Assembly: GCA_012511955.1 (NCBI GenBank)
Contig: JAAZFC010000109.1
Coordinates: 1-63,942 of the forward strand
Reading direction: 5' to 3'
DNA: 63,942 bases
Source of the DNA: Fibrobacter sp.
GTDB taxonomy: Bacteria; Fibrobacterota; Fibrobacteria; Fibrobacterales; Fibrobacteraceae
The position numbers and the translations under genes were made by a program. The notes under the pieces were generated by a model. The model ran no database searches, had not been told where the DNA came from, and worked only from the letters and a program-made list of their open reading frames with translations. This document shows positions 50,810 through 59,590 of this stretch, piece after piece (position 1 is the first letter of the stretch; each line of letters starts with the position of its first letter).

Positions 50810-52612
50810 ATGAAACAAATATTACTTATTATCGTATTGGGCTTTGCACTGCCAAGCTTTAGTTGGGAAGGTATGCCCATGCCTCGTTTACATGTAGAAG
50901 GTCGCTATTTAAAAGATCCTCAAGGTAAAACAGTAAATCTACATGGTTTTGCACAAACTTATAGCCCATTTTTTAATGAAGTCGGCAAATACTGGGATAA
51001 CTACAATGTACAAGGTTGCTTGAGATATAATCAAGAAAAAATAGATGAGATTCTCAGAGCTGGTTGGAAAATGAGCTTTTTGAGACTCCACATGGATCCT
51101 TATTGGAGTAACACTCCTGGTTGTTCAGGTAGATATGAAGGTGAAGAATGTTTTAATGAAGATCGTTTTCGCAAATATCTTGATGAAGTTTTTGTTCCCA
51201 TGGCCGAATACGCTGTGTCCAAAGGAATATATGTGGTCATGCGCCCCCCAGGAGTATGCCCTCATGAAATAGAAGTTGGCGATGTATATAATAACTACCT
51301 AATCCAAGTATGGACTATTGTTGCTCAACATCCCATACTTAAAAACCACCCTAACATTATGTTCGAACTAGCTAACGAACCTGTAAATATTCGCGACCCA
51401 CAAGGAAGGTTTGGAGCTAGTAACCAAGGGCATTTTGATAATTTAAAAATATACTTTCAAGCGGTTTTCGATGCGATTAGAGCCCAAGGTTGCAATAATA
51501 TTCTTTGGGTTCCTGGATTAGGTTATCAGTCTCTGTTTAAAGGATTAGCAGCAAATCCCATCGAAGGAGAAAACATAGGTTACGCAGTACATCTTTATCC
51601 TGGTTGGTTAGGTAGTGATGGTGAAAACCAAGACGGTGGTATAGGTACAGGTGGTGGATATGAAGCATTTCAAGCAGGTTGGAATGAACATGTCAAACCA
51701 GTCGCAGATTTTGCACCAGTTATGATAACAGAAATGGACTGGGCTCAAGCTAAATACAATTCCTCATGGGGAAAATCAATTACTGGAGTAGCAGGGGGAA
51801 CTGGTTTTGGAGCAAATATGAAAAAAATCGCCGATGCCTCCGGTAATGTCAGCTGGTTAATATTTACTGAACCATATTTATTAGCTCAATTTAAAAACAC
51901 ACCACCTCGTGAAGGTGAACCATTTGTTTTTTTAAACGACCCTGAAGCTTGCCCATGGCCCACATTCCATTGGTACGAAGAATATGCTGTCCGCAGTGAA
52001 CCCAAACCCTTTAAAGAGGTTTTAACCATACCAGGCTTAATTCAAGCAGAAGACTTTGACATTGGGGGACAAGGGATTTCATACTCAGATAATGACCCGG
52101 AAAACCAAGGAGGAGAATATCGCGATGAAGGCGTAGATATCACCACCGATAACGAAGGAAACTATGTGGTAGGTTGGACTGAAGTAGGTGAATGGTTATC
52201 TTACTCCATAAATGTGGACTCCACAGCCAAATACTTATGGGAGGCTAGGGTCTCATCGGCCATGGACAACAGTTCCTTTAAAATTTTTGTCGATGACAAA
52301 GATGTTAGTGGCAACATAGTCGTTCCCAACACTGATAGTTGGGATTCTTATGTAACAATTAACGGTACTACTGAAAATATTACCGCAGGCAAACACATTT
52401 TAAAAATCTCAATTACTGGAGCTTTTGTAAACATTGACTGGCTGAAATTTTCTGAACTAAATACTGTATCTATTATAAAAACATTATCAGAAACTCCCAA
52501 AAGCCCTGTTAATTTTTTCAACTTAAAAGGGCAGTTAAAACTACAAAGTAATAAACCTGTATCCTCTACACTACCCAAAAAAACCAACAGACAGCTAACA
52601 AGAGCTCCTTGA
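50810..52612 (+). CDS. GH5 endoglycanase (glucanase or mannanase) with CBM6
   Basis: A 600-residue secreted enzyme with signal peptide (ILLIIVLGFALPSFS). The GH5 domain covers residues 25-385: 'NIMFELANEPVN' (acid/base Glu near 190), 'AVHLYPGW' (near 262) and 'PVMITEMDWA' (nucleophile Glu near 308). CBM6 covers residues 405-550. The tail is 'FFNLKGQLK' followed by a basic/Ser/Thr-rich extension to 600. The subfamily and substrate (mannan or beta-glucan) cannot be fixed by eye. It is second in the GH43-GH5-esterase-esterase-GH27 run. Confidence 0.9.
   Translation: MKQILLIIVLGFALPSFSWEGMPMPRLHVEGRYLKDPQGKTVNLHGFAQTYSPFFNEVGKYWDNYNVQGCLRYNQEKIDEILRAGWKMSFLRLHMDPYWSNTPGCSGRYEGEECFNEDRFRKYLDEVFVPMAEYAVSKGIYVVMRPPGVCPHEIEVGDVYNNYLIQVWTIVAQHPILKNHPNIMFELANEPVNIRDPQGRFGASNQGHFDNLKIYFQAVFDAIRAQGCNNILWVPGLGYQSLFKGLAANPIEGENIGYAVHLYPGWLGSDGENQDGGIGTGGGYEAFQAGWNEHVKPVADFAPVMITEMDWAQAKYNSSWGKSITGVAGGTGFGANMKKIADASGNVSWLIFTEPYLLAQFKNTPPREGEPFVFLNDPEACPWPTFHWYEEYAVRSEPKPFKEVLTIPGLIQAEDFDIGGQGISYSDNDPENQGGEYRDEGVDITTDNEGNYVVGWTEVGEWLSYSINVDSTAKYLWEARVSSAMDNSSFKIFVDDKDVSGNIVVPNTDSWDSYVTINGTTENITAGKHILKISITGAFVNIDWLKFSELNTVSIIKTLSETPKSPVNFFNLKGQLKLQSNKPVSSTLPKKTNRQLTRAP
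52007..52488. repeat. CBM6 module DNA repeat, copy 2
   Basis: Second copy of the 50249-50720 segment, covering the CBM6 of GH5 through 'TVSIIK'. Similarity drops sharply outside these limits. Confidence 0.9.
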
Positions 52613-52631
52613 GTTCTTGTTAGCTTTTCTT
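52593..52631 (+). terminator. Rho-independent terminator overlapping the GH5 3' end
   Basis: Stem agctaacaagagctc / gttcttgttagct with loop cttga, then ttttctt. The 5' arm lies in the last GH5 codons, so it may partly cut expression of the downstream esterases. Confidence 0.65.
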
Positions 52632-52646
52632 AAAATCGAGTTTGTT

Positions 52647-54101
52647 ATGTCAAAATTGCTACCAAAATTCAGACTTTCTGTTAAATACATTTTTGCTTTT
52701 ATTTATGCAGTAGTGTTTTTAATGCCCTTTTTCGCCTACGCCCAAGACCCCAACTTTCACATCTACATTGCCTTAGGGCAATCAAATATGGACGGCGCTG
52801 GTGATATTGAAAGTCAAGACAAGCAAGGTGTAGATTCCAGATTTCAAGTTTTATATGGCGTAAATTGCCCCCAAGCAAATAAATCTGTGGGTAATTGGTA
52901 CAAAGCAGACCCTCCTATTTGTCGCTGTAATTCTGGATTATCTCCCATGGATTATTTTGGTAGAGAAATGCTAAACAATGTACCCAATGACATTAAAATC
53001 GGAGTGATTTCCGTGGCTGTTGGAGGAGCAAAAATCGAATTATTTAATAAGCGCACTTATGAATCTTATATTAATAACGAAGCTCCTGACTGGATGTTAA
53101 ACTGGATTAACGAATACCAAGGCAATCCTTATCAAAGAATTATTGAATTAGCCCAAATTGCCAAACAAGATGGCATTATCTAAGGAATTATGTTGCATCA
53201 AGGCGAATCCAACACTGGAGATCAACAATGGCCTCAAAAAGTCAAAGAAATTTATGACGATTTGATAAACGACTTAGACTTAGATCCCGCCCAGACTCCC
53301 TTAGTTGCAGGGGAAGTGGTAACTTCTGCCATGGGTGGCGCTTGTGGAAGTATGAATGGAATTATTGCGCGCTTGCCCAGCGTTATCCCCAACTCCCATG
53401 TAGTTTCTGCGCAAGACTTAGAACATAAAGGTGATGGGTTGCATTTTACTTCAGCGGCATACAGAGAATTAGGAAAAAGATACGCCCAAAAAATGCTTTC
53501 TGTAGTAAACCTTGAGCCCCCAATAATTGTTCCCACACCTAGAGATTCAGTTTTTAATGGAGATTTTAGTCAAAAATCTGCAGGGTGGACGCTCAATGTA
53601 TGGGGTGGTGAAGCCCATGGTCTTGTTAAAAATGAAGAGTATTTTGTTGATATACAAAGTAGCGGAGAGCAAAACTATCATATTCAGCTAATTCAAAATG
53701 GTATTCGGCTAAGCCAACATCAATATTATGAAGTTTCCTTTGATGCTTATGCCACTCAAAGTCGATCTTTGGAACTTAATATTGAACAAGATGATTCACC
53801 ATGGCAAAGTTATTTTGATAGCCCGGTTTTTTTTGACATAGATAACACTATAAAAAACTATCAACACAGGTTTTCCATGGAACATAAAACTGATGAAAAC
53901 AGTCGCCTCTCTTTTAATATGGGTTTAGACACCCCTGGCATATATATAGATAATGTTAAAATCATCGCCATTGAAGCACCAACCATTTTAATTAAAGCTC
54001 CCGTGAAATCGTATAACCTAGAAAAACTATTTGTAAATCCCAAAGGGGTTATTTCCACCACTAACGACCACCCTTTTTTACAACAATTGATAAACAAATA
54101 A
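52647..54101 (+). pseudogene. SGNH/SASA-type acetyl esterase (CE6-like) with CBM4/9-like module, in-frame TAA
   Basis: Start ATG 52647. The N-terminal signal region (IFAFIYAVVFLMPFFAYA) precedes 'YIALGQSNMDGAG', holding the nucleophile Ser. The frame then meets TAA at 53181-53183 (ATTATCTAAGGAATT) in 'KQDGII-stop-GIMLHQGESNTGD'; relatives have a residue such as Lys there and the same HQGESN block. The frame continues 306 codons with the catalytic 'DGLHFTS', then a CBM4/9-like module ('NGDFSQKSAGWTLNVWGGEAHG') and tail 'KSYNLEKLF'. Full length would be 484 codons. If stopped, Asp/His of the triad are lost. Likely substrate: acetylated xylan or mannan. Confidence 0.75.
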
Positions 54102-54123
54102 AACATCACCTAGGAAAAACATT

Positions 54124-55593
54124 ATGAAAAACAAAATATTAATATGCAGTCTTGCGCTTTTTGTTACCAGTTACAGTCAAAACATCAACTTAACTGGTCT
54201 AGTTACAGATGTTAGTAATGCGCCCATAACTAACGCCAAGGTCTCTTTAGCTAAAAAGCCTTACCAAACCACTACTGATAAGGCTGGTCGTTTTACATTA
54301 GAATACTCAGTACCAGTAACCAAAATACAAATAAAGCAAAACTCATTACATTTTGGAAACAACACCTTAAAAATCCAAATGGCAGCACCTTCTAAAGTTT
54401 CGATTAAGTTGTATAACACCAAAGGAAACCAGTTATTTGCCCACAGCTACAAGGGTAAAACTAGTTCCTTAACTCATCCGCTGCACAATCATTTAACAAG
54501 TAATGGTGTTTATATTCTCAATGTAAACATAAATTCTACTCCTTTGTTTTACCAAATAGTCAAACTTAATAACCAATCTACGCAACTTCATCCAATCTCT
54601 AATCCTGGTGTGCATAAATCTTATGCTTTACAGAAAATATCTCCTTTTAATGACACCTTAATAGTAAGTGCTGAAGGATATAACACTTCTAAATTATCAC
54701 TAAACTCTTATGAGGAATATTTACATATCAAATTACAGCCTAGTTCAGATGCAGTTCCCACTAGAGGCTGCGGAAAAGATCTCGGTGTTTTAAAAGAGGG
54801 CAATAACTCTCTTAAGCTAATGAGCAATAACATGCAACGAGAATATACTATTAATATCCCCAAAAATTACAACAAAAACCATCCTCACAATTTAATATTC
54901 ACTTGGCATTGGATAAACGCTAGAGATGCCGATGTGGTAAATGGAAACACAGCCAATGGTGGTGCTAATTGGAGTTATTATGGCCTAAAGAGAATGGCTG
55001 ATAGTGCTGGAGTCCCCACAATTTTTATCGCTCCACAATCGCGTCATGGACGCTGGGACGAAGTTGATCATATTTTATTTGATGACCTTTTAAGCAAATA
55101 CAAAAATGACCTTTGCATTGATTCCACTAGAGTTTTTGCTACGGGTTTTAGTTTTGGCGCCATGCAAACTTATTCCCTATCTCTAAGTAAACAAAAAGAC
55201 CTAAGGGCTGTGGCTACCATAGCAGCAGCAAATTGGAACATATATCTTCCCCAAAACACCCATTTACCTATCGCTTACCTGGGCATTACTGGTATGAGTG
55301 ATGACTTATGTTCTTTTGTCAGAAATCATGCAACTAAGGAAGGTGGATACTACGCTGCGGTAACTCATGCCACCGATAATGGTTGTGAAATTCCTAATAA
55401 TATTCCTACTGCCGCTGTTGGAAGCAAATCTCATGTGATTTATGATTTTAAAAACTGCCCCAAAAACTATCCCGTAAGGTATATCACCTTTGACGGAGGG
55501 CATATAGCTGCTCCCACCGATGGCCAACATAGCGATGACGGCAACGCCACTTGGGTTCCCAGAGAAACCTGGAAGTTCTTCTCGCAATTCTAA
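54124..55593 (+). CDS. CE1/LpqC-type carbohydrate esterase with N-terminal CarboxypepD-like and internal sorting-like domains
   Basis: A 489-residue secreted protein with a signal peptide (ILICSLALFVTSYS). A CarboxypepD_reg-like domain covers residues 22-80 ('LTGLVTDVSNAPITNAKVSL'). Next is a segment resembling a type A sorting domain ('SIKLYNTKGNQLF' ... 'SNGVYILNVNI', residues 90-145) in the middle of the chain. The alpha/beta-hydrolase esterase covers 225-489, with 'YTINIPKNYN', 'FATGFSFGAMQTYS' (GxSxG, Ser near 344) and 'GGHIAAP' (His near 463). It probably removes feruloyl or acetyl groups from hemicellulose. It is 22 bp after the preceding esterase. Confidence 0.85.
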   Translation: MKNKILICSLALFVTSYSQNINLTGLVTDVSNAPITNAKVSLAKKPYQTTTDKAGRFTLEYSVPVTKIQIKQNSLHFGNNTLKIQMAAPSKVSIKLYNTKGNQLFAHSYKGKTSSLTHPLHNHLTSNGVYILNVNINSTPLFYQIVKLNNQSTQLHPISNPGVHKSYALQKISPFNDTLIVSAEGYNTSKLSLNSYEEYLHIKLQPSSDAVPTRGCGKDLGVLKEGNNSLKLMSNNMQREYTINIPKNYNKNHPHNLIFTWHWINARDADVVNGNTANGGANWSYYGLKRMADSAGVPTIFIAPQSRHGRWDEVDHILFDDLLSKYKNDLCIDSTRVFATGFSFGAMQTYSLSLSKQKDLRAVATIAAANWNIYLPQNTHLPIAYLGITGMSDDLCSFVRNHATKEGGYYAAVTHATDNGCEIPNNIPTAAVGSKSHVIYDFKNCPKNYPVRYITFDGGHIAAPTDGQHSDDGNATWVPRETWKFFSQF

Positions 55594-55611
55594 TAGCATA
55601 AGAGGCACATT

Positions 55612-57321
55612 ATGAAAAACAAAACACCTTTTTCACTTATATTTTATTTATGGCTGGGTTTATTTACTTGTAGCCAAATATTTGCACAAGGCAACCCTAT
55701 TCTCTTAACTCCCCCAATGGGTTGGAATAGTTGGAATATTTTTAAAGAAAATATTAATGAAAATCAAATTAAAGAAATTGCTGATGCAATGGTAAGCACT
55801 GGTATGCGCGATGCTGGGTATATTTATCTTAACCTCGATGATAATTGGATGGCTTCATCTCGAGATGAAAATGGTAAGCTTCGAGCCGATCCCCAGCGTT
55901 TTCCCAGTGGAATGAAAGCACTGGGCGACTATATTCATGGCAAAGGCTTAAAATTTGGCATTTATGGTGATAGAGGGATTCGCACTTGCCACCACTATCA
56001 CGCCAATATGAATTCTCGCAGCGGTAGTTACGGTTTAGAAACCCAAGATGCCGAAACTTTTGCGTCATGGGGAGTTGATTATTTAAAATATGACAACTGC
56101 GATCCTTCTCCAGGCTCAAATATGCAGGAAGATTACGCCAATATGAGCAATGCCCTAAAAAACACGGGGCGCGACATTGCTTTTAGCATCTGTGCTTGGG
56201 GCTTTCACAACTGGATGCCTAACACGGGAAATCTTTGGCGAACCACCGGGGATATTTCTGACAAATGGGATTTAGAGCCTGGTTTCTTCCGAGGGATAAT
56301 TAATATTATCGACGAAAACGAAGGCTTAGCCTCTCACGCTAAACCTGGAAAATGGAATGACCCTGATATGCTACAAATTGGCAACGGTGGTTGCACCAAC
56401 GAGGAATATAAAACCCAAATGTCCATGTGGAGTATTATGGCTGCACCACTGCTCGCAGGTAATGATATAAGAAAAATGTCGTCTGCAATTAAAGATATTT
56501 TACTTAACAAAGAAATCATTGCTGTAAACCAAGACTCTGCAGGCATCCAAGGTAGGCGAATTAAATCTATTAATGGTGTAGAAGTTTGGGTAAAACCCTT
56601 AGGAGATGCCAATAGTAATCGTAAAGCTATAGCTTTACTAAATAGAAACGGTAACACTGCAAATTTCACTTTAGATATAACGGATATTGGCTACTCCGCC
56701 ACTGAACAAATTTCTTTTCGCGATCTTTGGGATAAAAAAGACCTTGGTTATTTTAGTGGTGAATTTTCTACTTCCATTCCTAGCCATGGAACAAATGTTT
56801 ATATAACTGATAGGGAAGTTTTTATTCATAAAGTGCCTGGTCTTATTCCAGCTACACAATTCTCTGTAATGTCGGGTATTCAAATTGAATCTGATAGTCT
56901 AGAAAATTCAAACATCGGCTATATCAACGACGGAGACTGGGCTGCTTACCAAATTTCCATAACAACAGCTAACTCTTACATTTTGATCGCTAAATTAGCC
57001 ACAAACAGCAGCCAAAATAGCTTTATGGATTTAACTTTAAGCGACGGTTCTCAGCTTGGCTCTTTTGAAATTGACCATAATAAATCTCAGGGCTGGCGTG
57101 ATTGGTATCTAGACACCATTGACATATCTTTGCCCTAAGGTGACTATGATTTAAAATTGCAAATGAGAGGCCACGATGACTATTTATTTAATTTAGAATG
57201 GTTAAAAATTGAAGACAAAGCTCAAGAAGAACCTGTTGCTATCAAGCCTATGATAACCACAAAACCTAAAACAAGACCCAATATGTACAATTTAAAAGGT
57301 GAATTAAAGCGCTCCAAATGA
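55612..57321 (+). pseudogene. GH27 alpha-galactosidase with CBM6-like module, in-frame TAA near the end
   Basis: A signal peptide precedes 'LTPPMGWNSWNIF' (near residue 35). 'YLKYDNCDPS' (nucleophile Asp near 163) and 'GKWNDPDMLQIGNG' (acid Asp near 245) complete the GH27 active site. A CBM6-like module begins near 405. TAA at 57136-57138 (TTGCCCTAAGGTGAC) interrupts it in 'ISLP-stop-GDYDLKLQMRGHDDYLFNLEWLKI'; the GH95 CBM reads '[29 protein letters not shown]' at the same place. The frame goes on to TGA 57319-57321 with the shared tail 'MYNLKGELK'. The terminator sits at that distal stop. The truncated form keeps the whole catalytic domain, so it may be active. Confidence 0.8.
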
Positions 57322-57332
57322 GCGCTTTTCCC
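57306..57332. terminator. Terminator between convergent GH27 and GH29 genes
   Basis: Stem aaagcgctc / gagcgcttt with loop caaat, then ttccc on the plus strand. It lies over the distal TGA of the GH27 frame and can serve both strands. Confidence 0.75.
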
Positions 57333-57337
57333 TGATA

Positions 57338-59563
57338 TTAATAAACAATAAATGGAAACCTTGTTAAGTGGTTCTTTGTTTTATTTTGAAATTCTACACT
57401 AAATATATAGTGACCTCTTTTCAAATTTGACAAATCAATATTTTTTTCATTCATATCAAAACCAATACCCCAAATGCTTACTATATCACCTTTGAGATTA
57501 AATAGTTTAAGACTTAAAGGGCTATAATTGCTTTCCTTTAACCTGAAGTTTAGCATTGAATTGCGTATAGAAACTTCAAAATCAGGATTTGCTTTTTTGA
57601 AATCGCCTGTTTTTACTGTGTTGATATCGATTTCTTTTACTGATACATTATCTATAAAAACATCTGAAATAATATTCCCTACATTAAAACCTAAACGGCC
57701 ATTATTATCTGACTCATTATCCATTACAAAAGTAAAGCTATAAGGTTTCTTAACAGTAGTTAAATCAATTTTCTTGATCTCATTTAAATAGCTAGTCCAT
57801 GGACTATTTGCCATTTCCATATTAACTTCTATATATCGATCTATAGAAGAATAAGCATCCAACTTTACTTGATAAGCTTTCCCTTTTTCAAGGTCAACTC
57901 CGGGTTGAACTAGTTGAATTCCATAAATTTCATTACTGAGCTCATTTATAGTTATTTTATATTCTCCATTTACAACTTCGCCATTCGCATTACCACTCCA
58001 TTTATTTAAGGTCCATGCAGTTTCGCCAAAACTAAAATCACCATTTTGAATCAAATTACCATCTGTTGGAATGTTTACAGCTGACACTTTAAAAACATAA
58101 GCTGAAGCATTATATGGCTTGTTTGAAGGCGTTTTAAATGTCAACCCGTTTTCATTTTGGGAAAGTTCATTCATTTTTATTCCCTTCCCTCCGTTTTCAC
58201 TTAAGAGATAAACTTCAACTGCTTTAAAACGATTTGGGGTAATAGAGGAAATAGTAACTTGAGAATTTTCCCCAGGCCAGCCTAAACAAATAGCATACAT
58301 AAAAGCCGGATTCTTTGATTGCGTAAAGCGCCAATCTTTATTATTCCCTGCAACTGGAGCTTTAAATGCTCCTCCACCCATCTGAGTAGGGCCTTCACCA
58401 TACACTTTCCATGCCCGAGTTGAATAAATACTTTCACCAAACTTTTTTAACCAATCACCCATAGCAATTAAAATGTTTTTTTGCTCTTGGGGAATAGAAC
58501 CATCTGCTTTAGGGGAAATATTTAACATTAAATTACCATTTTTACTGACCAGATCTATAAGTCTATGTATCATTTGAGTGGATGTGTAGTATCCTATACC
58601 ATTTGTATAACACCAACTAGTACTACTAACAGCATCATCTGACAGCCAATATGGTGTTCTAATTTCTGCAGGTCCCCCACGCTCATAATCATGCATTTCA
58701 CCCTGCCTAAAGCCATCTTTTGATGCTACTATCACCTCCTGGCCATTTTCAGACGCTTTATTATAATAATAAGCTAAAAACTTCAAACGCAAATTTTCTG
58801 GTACTCTAGATAAATATAAATCGTGCCATATTAAATCAGGTTTATAATTATCTATAAGTTCTTTTAATTTATCATACCAAATCTGATCTTCTTCTGCTAC
58901 TGGAAGCTGCCCATATAACTTTTTTAAGCTATTATCGGTTTGAGCTACGGGGGGAAACTCCCAATATCCAGTGTAATTCCAAGCATGGTGAGTTGTTACA
59001 ATAAATTTTAACCCCTTAGCTCTAAATGATTTTTCAAACAAACCTACTAAATCTAGTTTTGGGCCTTTTTGCATACTGTTCCATTCATTTACTTTGCTAT
59101 CCCACAACGAAAAACCATCATGGTGTTCAGCTACTGGGCCTGCGAATTTAGCTCCCGCTTGTACAATTAATTCAGCGCACTCATCGGGATCAAATTCACC
59201 TCCAGCACTCTTCAACTTGGGAGCAAATTGAATAAATTCTCCATTTTTATCATAACTTCCATTTATAAAATTATGGTATTGCCAATCACCAAAAGGATCA
59301 CCATATTTTGCCAAATGGTTACGATATTCTCCACTTTGTTTGTTGTACATATTGCGTGGATACCACTCATTACCAAATGCGGGAACAGAATAGACTCCCC
59401 AATGAAAATAAACGCCAAATTTGGCATCTTGAAACCATTCAGGAGCAGCTGTGTGTTTAGCAACCGACTCCCATGTAGCTTCATATAATTCGGCGCAAAG
59501 ACTACTAGACAATAATGCTAATAGACTAATAATAACCTTAAGTTTGTTTTTGTGTTTTTCCAT
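57338..59563 (-). CDS. GH29 alpha-L-fucosidase with CBM4/9-like module and sorting domain
   Basis: A 741-residue secreted enzyme; ATG 59563 is preferred because GAGGATTGGT precedes it. The signal is VIISLLALLSSSLCA. The GH29 domain covers residues 25-400: 'WFQDAKFGVYFHWGVYSVPAF', 'GPVAEHHDGFSLWDS' (near 155) and 'KPDLIWHDLYLS' (likely nucleophile Asp near 243). A fibronectin-like segment, then a CBM4/9-like module (residues 505-640, 'LIQNGDFSFGETAWTLNKWSG') follow. The end is a full type A sorting domain ('SLKLFNLKGDIVSIWG' ... 'LKRGHYIFSV'). It removes fucose from xyloglucan or other glycans. Third gene of the minus-strand operon, 27 bp after GH95. Confidence 0.9.
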   Translation of the reverse strand: MEKHKNKLKVIISLLALLSSSLCAELYEATWESVAKHTAAPEWFQDAKFGVYFHWGVYSVPAFGNEWYPRNMYNKQSGEYRNHLAKYGDPFGDWQYHNFINGSYDKNGEFIQFAPKLKSAGGEFDPDECAELIVQAGAKFAGPVAEHHDGFSLWDSKVNEWNSMQKGPKLDLVGLFEKSFRAKGLKFIVTTHHAWNYTGYWEFPPVAQTDNSLKKLYGQLPVAEEDQIWYDKLKELIDNYKPDLIWHDLYLSRVPENLRLKFLAYYYNKASENGQEVIVASKDGFRQGEMHDYERGGPAEIRTPYWLSDDAVSSTSWCYTNGIGYYTSTQMIHRLIDLVSKNGNLMLNISPKADGSIPQEQKNILIAMGDWLKKFGESIYSTRAWKVYGEGPTQMGGGAFKAPVAGNNKDWRFTQSKNPAFMYAICLGWPGENSQVTISSITPNRFKAVEVYLLSENGGKGIKMNELSQNENGLTFKTPSNKPYNASAYVFKVSAVNIPTDGNLIQNGDFSFGETAWTLNKWSGNANGEVVNGEYKITINELSNEIYGIQLVQPGVDLEKGKAYQVKLDAYSSIDRYIEVNMEMANSPWTSYLNEIKKIDLTTVKKPYSFTFVMDNESDNNGRLGFNVGNIISDVFIDNVSVKEIDINTVKTGDFKKANPDFEVSIRNSMLNFRLKESNYSPLSLKLFNLKGDIVSIWGIGFDMNEKNIDLSNLKRGHYIFSVEFQNKTKNHLTRFPFIVY

Positions 59564-59590
59564 ACCAATCCTCATTAATTTAATTATGTG

